64,000 nt of DNA from the NCBI RefSeq assembly GCF_029227915.1, contig NC_079875.1, positions 41,685,201 through 41,749,200 of the forward strand, in the 5' to 3' direction. The notes under the pieces are model-generated. The model was not told where the DNA came from and did no database searches. It saw nothing but the letters and a program-made list of their open reading frames with translations. Source of the stretch: Hydractinia symbiolongicarpus. Taxonomy: Eukaryota; Cnidaria; Hydrozoa; Anthoathecata; Hydractiniidae. The number at the start of each line of letters is the position of its first letter. The first letter of the stretch is position 1. Shown piece after piece: positions 11,720-24,200 of the stretch. A program made the translations under genes and the position numbers.

Positions 11720-14113
11720 TTTGCCGGCGATTAAACTTCTTTTATTCAGCGTCTCATCAAAAATGAAAACATTTTTGAAAACTACAAGTCTTATGCGTTT
11801 CAGTGGTGAAAAAATAATTTAAAAAATCGTTCTGGAAATGAGTTTACTCACAGGGTACTTTCTTTGTATACATTCGACTATACGGGCCAAGACCGTGATT
11901 TACGGGATATTGCGGGTTTTCATTTGCCGGCGATTAAACCCCTTTCATTAAGCGTCTCATCAAAAATGAAAACATTTTTGAAAACTAAAAGTCTCATCCG
12001 TTTTAGTGAAGAGAAAATAATTCAAAAAATCGTTCGAGAAATGAGTTTACTCCCTGGGTACTTTCTATGTATACATTCGACTATAGGAGCCAAGCCCGGG
12101 ATTTACGGGAAATCGCGGGTTTTCGTTTGTTGGCGATTAAACCTCTTTCATTAAGTGTGTCATTAAAAATGAAAACATTTTTGAAAAGTACAAGTCTTAT
12201 GCGTTTTAGTGGTGAAAAAATAATTTAAAAAATCGTTCTGGAAATGAGTTTACTCACAGGGTACTTTCTTTGTATACATTCGACTATACGGGCCAAGCCC
12301 GTGATTTACGGGAAATCGCGGGTTTTCATTTGCCGGCGATTAAACCCCTTTCATTAAGCGTCTCATCAAAAATGAAAACATTTTTGAAAACTGCAAGTCT
12401 CATGCGTTATAGTGGAGAGAAAATAATTCAAAAAATCGTTCGGGAAATGAGTTTACTCACAGGGTACTTTCTTTGTATACTTTTGACTATACGGGCCGAG
12501 TCCGGGGTTTACGGGAAATGGCGGGTTTTCGTTTGCTGGCGATTAAACTTCTTTTATTCAGCGTCTCATCAAAAATGACAACATTTTTGAAAACTACAAG
12601 TCTCATGCGTTTTAGTGGTGAAAAGATAATTTAAAAAATCGTTTTGGAAATGAGTTTACTCCCTGGGTACTTTCTTTGTATACATTCGACTATACGGGCC
12701 AAGCCCGGGATTTACGGGAAATCGCGGGTTTTCGTTTGCCGGCGATTAAACCACATTCATTAAGCGTCTCATCAAAAATGAAAACATTTCTGGAAACTAC
12801 AAGTCTCATACGTTTTAGTGGTGAAAAAATAATTTTAAAAATCGTTCGGGAAATGATTTTACTCCCTGGGTACTTTCTTTGTAGACTTTTGACTATACGA
12901 GCCGAGTCGGGGATTTACGGGAAATCGCGGGTTTTCGTTTGCCGGCGATTAAACTTCTTTTATTCAGCGTCTCATCAAAAATGAAAACACTTTTGAAAAC
13001 TACAAGTCTCGTGCGTTTTAGTGGTGACAAAATAATTTAAAAAATCGTTTGGGAAATGAGTTTACTCCCTGGGTGCTTTCTTTGTATACTTTTGACAATA
13101 CGGGACAAGCCTGGGATTTACGGGAAATCGTTGGTTTTCGTTTGCCGGCGATTAAACTTCTTTTATTCAGCGTCTCATCAAAAATGAAAACATTTTTGAA
13201 AACTACAAGTCTTATGCGTTTCAGTGGTGAAAAAATAATTTAAAAAATCGTTCTTGAAATGAGTTTACTCACAGGGTACTTTCTTTGTATACATTCGACT
13301 ATACGGGCCAAGCCCGTGATTTACGGGAAATCGTTGGTTTTCGTTTGCCGGCGATTAAACTTCTTTTATTCAGCGTCTCATCAAAAATGAAAACATTTTT
13401 GAAAACTACAAGTCTTATGCGTTTCAGTGGTGAAAAAATAATTTAAAAAATCGTTCTGGAAATGAGTTTACTCACAGGGTACTTTCTATGTATACATTCG
13501 ACTATACGAGCCAAGCCCGGGATTTACGGGAAATCGCCGGTTTTCGTTTGTTGGCGATTAAACCTCTTTCAATAAGTGTCTCATCAAAAATGAAAACATT
13601 TTTGAAAACTGCAAGTCTCATGCGTTATAGTGGAGAGAAAATAATTCAAAAAATCGTTCGGGAAATGAGTTTACTCACAGGGTACTTTCTTTGTATACTT
13701 TTGACTATACGGGCCGAGTCCGGGGTTTACGGGAAATGGCGGGTTTTCGTTTGCTGGCGATTAAACTTCTTTTATTCAGCGTCTCATCAAAAATGACAAC
13801 ATTTTTGAAAACTACAAGTCTCATGAGTTTTAGTGGTGAAAAGATAATTTAAAAAATCGTTTTGGAAATGAGTTTACTCCCTGGGTACTTTCTTTGTATA
13901 CATTGGACTATACGGGCCAAGCCCGGGATTTACGGGAAATCGCGGGTTTTCGTTAGCCGGCGATTAAACCACATTCATTAAGCGTCTCATCAAAAATGAA
14001 AACATTTTTGAAAACTACAAGTCTCATGCGTTTTAGTGGTGAAAAGATAATTTAAAAAATCGTTTTGGAAATGAGTTTACTCCCTGGGTACTTTCTTTGT
14101 ATACATTCGACTA

Positions 14114-14137
14114 TACGGGCCAAGCGTTTTCGTTAGC
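14114..14137 (+). other. 23-bp core deletion, site 2
   Basis: The same junction lies at 14,125/14,126, exactly 8,909 bp after site 1. It is the copy of that monomer carried by the 8.3-kb duplication. Confidence 0.9.
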
Positions 14138-14913
14138 CGGCAATTAAACCACATTCATTAAGCGTCTCATCAAAAATGAAAACATTTCTGAAAACTACAA
14201 CTCTCATACGTTTTAGTGGTGAAAAAATAATTTTGAAAATCGTTCGGGAAATGAGTTTACTCCGTGAGTACTTTCTTCGTATACTTTTGACTATACGGGC
14301 CGAGTCCGGCATTTACAGGAAATCGCGGGTTTTCGTTTGCCGGCGATTAAACTTCTTTTATACAGTGTCTCATCAAAAATGAAAACATTTTTGTAAACTA
14401 CAAGTGGCATGCCTTTTAGTAGTGAAAAAATAATTCAAAAAATCGTTCGGGAAATGAGTTTACTCCCTGAGTACTTTCTTCGTATACTTTTGACTATACG
14501 GGCCGAGTCCGGCATTTACAGGAAATCGCTGGTTTTCGTTTGCCGGCGATTAAAACTCTTTCATTAAGCGTCTCATTAAAAATGAAAACATTTTTGTAAA
14601 CTACAAGTCTCATGCGTTTTAGTGGTGAAAAAATAATTTAAAAAATCGTTCGGGAAATGAGTTTACTCCCTGGGTACTTTCTTTGTATACATTCGACTAT
14701 ACGAGCCAAGCCCGGGATATACGGGAAATCGCGGGTTTTCTTTTGTCGGCGATTAAACCTCTTTCATTAAGCGTCTCATTAAAAATGAAAACATTTTTGA
14801 AAACTACAAGTCTCATTCGTTATAGTGGTGCAGAAATAATTTGAAAAATCGTTCGGGAAATCAGTTTACTCCCTGGGTACTTTCTTTAGATACATTCAAC
14901 TATACGGGCCAAG

Positions 14914-14938
14914 CCCGGGATTTACGGGAAATCCCGGG
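14914..14938. other. perfect core dyad variant
   Basis: A single G-to-C change makes the right arm AAATCCCGGG, so CCCGGGATTT-ACGGG-AAATCCCGGG has fully paired 10-base arms around a 5-base spacer. The homologous monomer in copy 1 (about 6,005-6,029) keeps the usual AAATCGCGGG. It is a private mutation of copy 2. Confidence 0.85.
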
Positions 14939-17548
14939 TTTTCGTTTGCCGGCGATTAAACTTCTTTTATTCAGCGTCTCATCAAAAATGAAAACACTTT
15001 TGAAAACTACAAGTCTCATGCGTTTTTGTGCTGACAAAATAATTTAAAAAATCGTTTGGGAAATGAGTTTACTCCCTGGGTACTTTCTTTGTATACTTTT
15101 GACAATACGGGTCAAGCCCGGGATTTACGGGAAATCGTGGGTTTTCGTTTGCCGGCGATTAAACTTCTTTTATTCAGCGTCTCATCAAAAATGAAAACAC
15201 TTTTGAAAACTACAAGTCTCATGCGTTTTTGTGCTGACAAAATAATTTAAAAAATCGTTTGGGGAATGAGTTTACTCCCTGGGTACTTTCTTTGTATACT
15301 TTTGACAATACGGGTCAAGCCCGGGATTTACGGGAAATCGTGGGTTTTCGTTTGCCGGCGATTAAACTTCTTTTATACAGTGTCTCATCAAAAATGAAAA
15401 CATTTTTGTAAACTACAAGTGGCATGCCTTTTAGTAGTGAAAAAATAATTCAAAAAATCGTTCGGGAAATGAGTTTACTCCTTGGGTACTTTCTTTGTAT
15501 ACATTCGACTATACGAGCCAAGCCCGGGATATACGGGAAATCGCGGGTTTTCTTTTGTCGGCGATTAAAGCTCTTTCATTAAGCGTCTCATTAAAAATGA
15601 AAACATTTTTGAAAACTACAAGTCTCATTCGTTCTAGTGGTGCAGAAATAATTTGAAAAATCGTTCGGAAAATCAGTTTACTCCCTGGGTACTTTCTTTA
15701 GATACATTCAACTATACGGGCCAAGCCCGGGATTTACGGGAAATCGCGGGATTTCGTTTGCCGGCGATTAAACTTCTTTTATTCAGCGTCTCATCAAAAA
15801 TGAAAACACTTTTGAAAACTACAAGTCCCATGCGTTTTAGTGGTGACAAAATAATTTAAAAAATCGTTTGGGAAATGAGTTTACTCCCTGGGTGCTTTCT
15901 TTGTATACTTTTGACAATACGGGACAAGCCTGGGATTTACGGGAAATCGTTGGTTTTCGTTTGCCGGCGATTAAACTTCTTTTATTCAGCGTCTCATCAA
16001 AAATGAAAACATTTTTGAAAACTACAAGTCTTATGCGTTTCAGTGGTGAAAAAATAATTTAAAAAATCGTTCTGGAAATGAGTTTACTCACAGGGTACTT
16101 TCTTTGTATACATTCGACTATACGGGCCAAACCCGTGATTTACGGGAAATTGCGGGTTTTCATTTGCCGGCGATTAAACCCCTTTCATTAAGCGTCTCAT
16201 CAAAAATGAAAACATTTTTGAAAACTAAAAGTCTCATCCGTTTTAGTGAAGAGAAAATAATTCAAAAAATCGTTCGAGAAATGAGTTTACTCCCTGGGTA
16301 CTTTCTATGTATACATTCGACTATAGGAGCCAAGCCCGGGATTTACGGGAAATCGCGGGTTTTCGTTTGTTGGCGATTAAACCTCTTTCATTAAGTGTCT
16401 CATTAAAAATGAAAACATTTTTGAAAAGTACAAGTCTTATGCGTTTTAGTGGTGAAAAAATAACTTAAAAAATCGTTCTGGAAATGAGTTTACTCACAGG
16501 GTACTTTCTTTGTATACATTCGACTATACGGGCCAAGCCCGTGATTTACGGGAAATCGCGGGTTTTCATTTGCCGGCGATTAAACCCCTTTCATTAAGCG
16601 TCTCATCAAAAATGAAAACATTTTTGAAAACTGCAAGTCTCATGCGTTATAGTGGAGAGAAAATAATTCAAAAAATCGTTCGGGAAATGAGTTTACTCAC
16701 AGGGTACTTTCTTTGTATACTTTTGACTATACGGGCTGAGTCCGGGATTTACGGGAAATCGTTGGTTTTCGTTTGCCGGCGATTAAACTTCTTTTATTCA
16801 GCGTCTCATCAAAAATGAAAACATTTTTGAAAACTACAAGTCTTATGCGTTTCAGTGGTGAAAAAATAATTTAAAAAATCGTTCTGGAAATGAGTTTACT
16901 CCCTGGGTACTTTCTTTGTATACATTCGACTATACGGGCCAAGCCCGGGATTTACGGGAAATCGCGGGTTTTCGTTTGCCGGCGATTAAACCACATTCAT
17001 TAAGCGTCTCATCAAAAATGAAAACATTTCTGAAAACTACAAGTCTCATACGTTTTAGTGGTGAAAAAATAATTTTAAAAATCGTTCGGGAAATGAGTTT
17101 CCTCCCTGGGTACTTTCTTTGTAGACTTTTGACTATACGAGCCGAGTCGGGGATTTACTGGAAATCGCGGGTTTTCGTTTGTCGGCGATTAAACTTCTTT
17201 TATTCAGCGTCTCATCAAAAATGAAAACACTTTTGAAAACTACAAGTCTCGTGCGTTTTAGTGGTGACAAAATAATTTAAAAAATCGTTTGGGAAATGAG
17301 TTTACTCCCTGGGTGCTTTCTTTGTATACTTTTGACAATACGGGACAAGCCTTGGATTTACGGGAAATCGTTGGTTTTCGTTTGCCGGCGATTAAACCCC
17401 TTTCATTAAGCGTCTCATCAAAAATGAAAACACTTTTGAAAAGTACAAGTCTCATGCGTTTTAGTGGAGAGAAAATAATTCAAAAAATCGTTCGAGAAAT
17501 GAGTTTACTCCCTGGGTACTTTCTATGTATACATTCGACTATACGAGC

Positions 17549-18500
17549 GAAGCCCGGGATTTACGGGAAATTGCGGGTTTTCGTTTGTTGGCGATTAAAC
17601 CTCTTTCAATAAGTGTCTCATCAAAAATGAAAACATTTTTGAAAACTGCAAGTCTCATGCGTTATAGTGGAGAGAAAATAATTCAAAAAATCGTTCGGGA
17701 AATGAGTTTACTCACAGGGTACTTTCTTTGTATACTTTTGACTATACGGGCCGAGTCCGGGGTTTACGGGAAATGGCGGGTTTTCGTTTGCTGGCGATTA
17801 AACTTCTTTTATTCAGCGTCTCATCAAAAATGACAACATTTTTGAAAACTACAAGTCTCATGCGTTTTAGTGGTGAAAAGATAATTTAAAAAATCGTTTC
17901 GGAAATGAGTTTACTCCCTGGGTACTTTCTTTGTATACATTGGACTATACGGGCCAAGCCCGGGATTTACGGGAAATCGCGGGTTTTTGTTAGCCGGCGA
18001 TTAAACCACATTCATTAAGCGTCTCATCAAAAATGAAAACATTTCTGAAAACTACAAGTCTCATTCGTTCTAGTGGTGCAGAAATAATTTGAAAAATCGT
18101 TCGGAAAATCAGTTTACTCCCTGGGTACTTTCTTTAGATACATTCAACTATACGGGCCAAGCCCGGGATTTACTGGAAATCGCGGGCTTTCGTTTGCCGG
18201 CGATTAAACTTCTTTTATTCAGCGTCTCATCAAAAATGAAAACACTTTTGAAAACTACAAGTCTCATGCGTTTTAGTGGTGACAAAATAATTTAAAAAAT
18301 CGTTTGGGAAATGAGTTTACTCCCTTGGTGCTTTCTTTGTATACTTTTGACAATACGGGACAAGCCTGGGATTTACGGGAAATCGTTGGTTTTCGTTTGC
18401 CGGCGATTAAACTTCTTTTATTCAGCGTCTCATCAAAAATGAAAACATTTTTGAAAACTACAAGTCTTATGCGTTTCAGTGGTGAAAAAATAATTTAAAA
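17549..18500 (+). repeat. mosaic satellite segment with an N-D dimer
   Basis: Just past the 8.3-kb copy 2 the array follows another subfamily (AATAAGTGTCTC, GGAGAGAAAATAATTC, GGGGTTTACGGGAAATGG), as at 4.6 and 25.7 kb. It passes through a TTTGTTAGCCGG monomer and reaches a class N monomer at 18,089 and its class D partner at 18,304. Private changes include GAGCGAAGCCC, TTTACTGGAAATC and CTCCCTTGGTGC. Confidence 0.65.
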
Positions 18501-19310
18501 AATCGTTCTGGAAATGAGTTTACTCACAGGGTACTTTCTTTGTATACTTTTGACAATACGGGACAAGCCTGGGATTTACGGGAAATCGTTGGTTTTCGTT
18601 TGCCGGCGATTAAACTTCTTTTATTCAGCGTCTCATCAAAAATGAAAACATTTTTGAAAACTACAAGTCTTATGCGTTTCAGTGGTGAAAAAATAATTTA
18701 AAAAATCGTTCTGGAAATAAGTTTACTCCCTGGGTACTTTCTATGTATACATTCGACTATACGAGCCAAGCCCGGGATTTACGGGAAATCGTTGGTTTTC
18801 GTTTGCCGGCGATTAAACTTCTTTTATTCAGCGTCTCATCAAAAATGAAAACATTTTTGAAAACTACAAGTCTTATGCGTTTCAGTGGTGAAAAAATAAT
18901 TTAAAAAATCGTTCTGGAAATGAGTTTACTCACAGGGTACTTTCTTTGTATACATTCGACTATACGGGCCAAGCCCGTGATTTACGGGAAATCGTTGGTT
19001 TTCGTTTGCCGGCGATTAAACTTCTTTTATTCAGCGTCTCATCAAAAATGAAAACATTTTTGAAAACTACAAGTCTTATGCGTTTCAGTGGTGAAAAAAT
19101 AATTTAAAAAATCGTTCTGGAAATGAGTTTACTCACAGGGTACTTTCTTTGTATACATTCGACTATACGGGCCAAGCCCGTGATTTACGGGAAATCGTTG
19201 GTTTTCGTTTGCCGGCGATTAAACTTCTTTTATTCAGCGTCTCATCAAAAATGAAAACATTTTTGAAAACTACAAGTCTTATGCGTTTCAGTGGTGAAAA
19301 ATTAATTTAA
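18500..19310 (+). repeat. run of near-identical single monomers
   Basis: About four consecutive monomers are the same class (TTCTGGAAATGAG or TTCTGGAAATAAG, CTCACAGGG or CTCCCTGGG, TCGTTGGTTTTCG, AAGTCTTATGCGTTTCAG). The two at about 18,908-19,110 and 19,111-19,313 match base for base apart from AAAATTAATTT at the end of the second. There is no higher-order order here, so single-monomer amplification is the simplest reading. Confidence 0.75.
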
Positions 19311-22300
19311 AAAATCGTTCTGGAAATGAGTTTACTCACAGGTTACTTTCTTTGTATACATTCGACTATACGGGCCAAGACCGTGATTTACGGGAAATTG
19401 CGGGTTTTCATTTGCCGGCGATTAAACCCCTTTCATTAAGCGTCTCATCAAAAATGAAAACACTTTTGAAAAGTACAAGTCTCATGCGTTTTAGTGGAGA
19501 GAAAATAATTCAATAAATCGTTCGAGAAATGAGTTTACTCCCTGGGTACTTTCTATGTATACATTCGACTATACGAGCCAAGCCCGGGATTTACGGGAAA
19601 TCGCGGGTTTTCGTTTGTTGGCGATTAAACCTCTTTCAAAAAGTGTCTCATCAAAAATGAAAACATTTTTGAAAACTGCAAGTCTCATGCGTTATAGTGG
19701 AGAGAAACCAATTCAAAAAATCGTTCGGGAAATGAGTTTACTCACAGGGTACTTTCTTTGTATACTTTTGACTATACGGGCCGAGTCCGGGGTTTACGGG
19801 AAATGGCGGGTTTTCGTTTGCTGGCGATTAAACTTCTTTTATTCAGCGTCTCATCAAAAATGACAACATTTTTGAAAACTACAAGTCTCATGCGTTTTAG
19901 TGGTGAAAAGATAATTTAAAAAATCGTTTTGGAAATGAGTTTACTCCCTGGGTACTTTCTTTGTATACATTGGACAATACGGGACAAGCCTGGGATTTAC
20001 GGGAAATCGTTGGTTTTCGTTTGCCGGCGATTAAACTTCTTTTATTCAGCGTCTCATCAAAAATGAAAACATTTTTGAAAACTACAAGTCTTATGCGTTT
20101 CAGTGGTGAAAAAATAATTTAAAAAATCGTTCTGGAAATGAGTTTACTCACAGGGTACTTTCTTTGTATACATTCGACTATACGGGCCAAGCCCGTGATT
20201 TACGGGAAATCGTTGGTTTTCGTTTGCCGGCGATTAAACTTCTTTTATTCAGCGTCTCATCAAAAATGAAAACATTTTTGAAAACTACAAGTCTTATGCG
20301 TTTCAGTGGTGAAAAAATATTTAAAAAATCGTTCTGGAAATGAGTTTACTCACAGGGTACTTTCTTTGTATACATTCGACTATACGGGCCAAGCCCGTGA
20401 TTTACGGGAAATTGCGGGTTTTCATTTGCCGGCGATTAAACCCCTTTCATTAAGCGTCTCATCAAAAATGAAAACATTTTTGAAAACTAAAAGTCTCATC
20501 CGTTTTAGTGAAGAGAAAATAATTCAAAAAATCGTTCGAGAAATGAGTTTACTCCCTGGGTACTTTCTATGTATACATTCGACTATAGGAGCCAAGCCCG
20601 GGATTTACGGGAAATCGCGGGTTTTCGTTTGTTGGCGATTAAACCTCTTTCATTAAGTGTCTCATTAAAAATGAAAACATTTTTGAAAAGTACAAGTCTT
20701 ATGCGTTTTAGTGGTGAAAAAATAATTTAAAAAATCGTTCTGGAAATGAGTTTACTCACAGGGTACTTTCTTTGTATACATTCGACTATACGGGCCAAGC
20801 CCGTGATTTACGGGAAATCGCGGGTTTTCATTTGCCGGCGATTAAACCCCTTTCATTAAGCGTCTCATCAAAAATGAAAACATTTTTGAAAACTGCAAGT
20901 CTCATGCGTTATAGTGGAGAGAAAATAATTCAAAAAATCGTTCGGGAAATGAGTTTACTCACAGGGTACTTTCTTTGTATACTTTTGACTATACGGGCCG
21001 AGTCCGGGGTTTACGGGAAATCGCGGGTTTTCGTTTGTTGGCGATTAAACCTCTTTCATTAAGTGTCTCATTAAAAATGAAAACATTTTTGAAAAGTACA
21101 AGTCTTATGCGTTTTAGTGGTGAAAAAATAATTTAAAAAATCGTTCTGGAAATGAGTTTACTCACAGGGTACTTTCTTTGTATACATTCGACTATACGGG
21201 CCAAGCCCGTGATTTACGGGAAATCGCGGGTTTTCATTTGCCGGCGATTAAACCCCTTTCATTAAGCGTCTCATCAAAAATGAAAACATTTTTGAAAACT
21301 GCAAGTCTTATGCGTTTCAGTGGTGAAAAATTAATTTAAAAAATCGTTCTGGAAATGAGTTTACTCACAGGTTACTTTCTTTGTATACATTCGACTATAC
21401 GGGCCAAGACCGTGATTTACGGGAAATTGCGGGTTTTCATTTGCCGGCGATTAAACCCCTTTCATTAAGCGTCTCATCAAAAATGAAAACACTTTTGAAA
21501 AGTACAAGTCTCATGCGTTTTAGTGGAGAGAAAATAATTCAATAAATCGTTCGAGAAATGAGTTTACTCCCTGGGTACTTTCTATGTATACATTCGACTA
21601 TACGAGCCAAGCCCGGGATTTACGGGAAATCGCGGGTTTTCGTTTGTTGGCGATTAAACCTCTTTCAAAAAGTGTCTCATCAAAAATGAAAACATTTTTG
21701 AAAACTGCAAGTCTCATGCGTTATAGTGGAGAGAAACCAATTCAAAAAATCGTTCGGGAAATGAGTTTACTCACAGGGTACTTTCTTTGTATACTTTTGA
21801 CTATACGGGCCGAGTCCGGGGTTTACGGGAAATGGCGGGTTTTCGTTTGCTGGCGATTAAACTTCTTTTATTCAGCGTCTCATCAAAAATGACAACATTT
21901 TTGAAAACTACAAGTCTCATGCGTTTTAGTGGTGAAAAGATAATTTAAAAAATCGTTTTGGAAATGAGTTTACTCCCTGGGTACTTTCTTTGTATACATT
22001 GGACAATACGGGACAAGCCTGGGATTTACGGGAAATCGCGGGTTTTCGTTTGTTGGCGATTAAACCTCTTTCATTAAGTGTCTCATTAAAAATGAAACCA
22101 TTTTTGAAAAGTACAAGTCTTATGCGTTTTAGTGGTGAAAAAATAATTTAAAAAATCGTTCTGGAAATGAGTTTACTCACAGGGTACTTTCTTTGTATAC
22201 ATTCGACTATACGGGCCAAGCCCGTGATTTACGGGAAATCGCGGGTTTTCATTTGCCGGCGATTAAACCCCTTTCATTAAGCGTCTCATCAAAAATGAAA

Positions 22301-24200
22301 ACATTTTTGAAAACTGCAAGTCTTATGCGTTTCAGTGGTGAAAAATTAATTTAAAAAATCGTTCTGGAAATGAGTTTACTCACAGGTTACTTTCTTTGTA
22401 TACATTCGACTATACGGGCCAAGACCGTGATTTACGGGAAATTGCGGGTTTTCATTTGCCGGCGATTAAACCCCTTTCATTAAGCGTCTCATCAAAAATG
22501 AAAACACTTTTGAAAAGTACAAGTCTCATGCGTTTTAGTGGAGAGAAAATAATTCAATAAATCGTTCGAGAAATGAGTTTACTCCCTGGGTACTTTCTAT
22601 GTATACATTCGACTATACGAGCCAAGCCCGGGATTTACGGGAAATCGCGGGTTTTCGTTTGTTGGCGATTAAACCTCTTTCAAAAAGTGTCTCATCAAAA
22701 ATGAAAACATTTTTGAAAACTGCAAGTCTCATGCGTTATAGTGGAGAGAAACCAATTCAAAAAATCGTTCGGGAAATGAGTTTACTCACAGGGTACTTTC
22801 TTTGTATACTTTTGACTATACGGGCCGAGTCCGGGGTTTACGGGAAATGGCGGGTTTTCGTTTGCTGGCGATTAAACTTCTTTTATTCAGCGTCTCATCA
22901 AAAATGACAACATTTTTGAAAACTACAAGTCTCATGCGTTTTAGTGGTGAAAAGATAATTTAAAAAATCGTTTTGGAAATGAGTTTACTCCCTGGGTACT
23001 TTCTTTGTATACATTGGACAATACGGGACAAGCCTGGGATTTACGGGAAATCGTTGGTTTTCGTTTGCCGGCGATTAAACTTCTTTTATTCAGCGTCTCA
23101 TCAAAAATGAAAACATTTTTGAAAACTACAAGTCTTATGCGTTTCAGTGGTGAAAAAATAATTTAAAAAATCGTTCTGGAAATGAGTTTACTCACAGGGT
23201 ACTTTCTTTGTATACATTCGACTATACGGGCCAAGCCCGTGATTTACGGGAAATCGTTGGTTTTCGTTTGCCGGCGATTAAACTTCTTTTATTCAGCGTC
23301 TCATCAAAAATGAAAACATTTTTGAAAACTACAAGTCTTATGCGTTTCAGTGGTGAAAAAATATTTAAAAAATCGTTCTGGAAATGAGTTTACTCACAGG
23401 GTACTTTCTTTGTATACATTCGACTATACGGGCCAAGCCCGTGATTTACGGGAAATTGCGGGTTTTCATTTGCCGGCGATTAAACCCCTTTCATTAAGCG
23501 TCTCATCAAAAATGAAAACATTTTTGAAAACTAAAAGTCTCATCCGTTTTAGTGAAGAGAAAATAATTCAAAAAATCGTTCGAGAAATGAGTTTACTCCC
23601 TGGGTACTTTCTATGTATACATTCGACTATAGGAGCCAAGCCCGGGATTTACGGGAAATCGCGGGTTTTCGTTTGTTGGCGATTAAACCTCTTTCATTAA
23701 GTGTCTCATTAAAAATGAAAACATTTTTGAAAAGTACAAGTCTTATGCGTTTTAGTGGTGAAAAAATAATTTAAAAAATCGTTCTGGAAATGAGTTTACT
23801 CACAGGGTACTTTCTTTGTATACATTCGACTATACGGGCCAAGCCCGTGATTTACGGGAAATCGCGGGTTTTCATTTGCCGGCGATTAAACCCCTTTCAT
23901 TAAGCGTCTCATCAAAAATGAAAACATTTTTGAAAACTGCAAGTCTCATGCGTTATAGTGGAGAGAAAATAATTCAAAAAATCGTTCGGGAAATGAGTTT
24001 ACTCACAGGGTACTTTCTTTGTATACTTTTGACTATACGGGCCGAGTCCGGGGTTTACGGGAAATCGCGGGTTTTCGTTTGTTGGCGATTAAACCTCTTT
24101 CATTAAGTGTCTCATTAAAAATGAAAACATTTTTGAAAAGTACAAGTCTTATGCGTTTTAGTGGTGAAAAAATAATTTAAAAAATCGTTCTGGAAATGAG
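19311..24200 (+). repeat. nested 1,015 / 2,029 / 3,044-bp duplications
   Basis: The private variant CTCACAGGTTACTTTC occurs at about 19,342, 21,371 and 22,386, with spacings of 2,029 and 1,015 bp. TTTCAAAAAGTGTCTC and GAGAGAAACCAATTC follow each copy at the same distance. Points at 20306 and 20772 recur at 23350 and 23816 (3,044 bp). The odd base in 2,029 and 3,044 comes from a 1-bp deletion (GAAAAAATATTTAAAAAATC) shared at about 20,315 and 23,359. The structure is a 3,044-bp tandem duplication holding an internal 1,015-bp gain. Confidence 0.8.

Larger units (their letters stand above)
9632..17548 (+). repeat. 8.3-kb large duplication, copy 2
   Basis: This second copy starts directly where copy 1 ends. 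The 23 bp around 9,632-9,654 are common to both edges, marking the likely unequal-exchange site. Relative to copy 1 it has three extra monomers near 10.9-11.7 kb and lacks the 1,015-bp duplication. Private single-base changes include GGGATATTG near 11,906, ATGAGTTTTAG near 13,826 and AAATCCCGGG near 14,931. Homology ends between 17,548 and 17,560. Confidence 0.85.
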
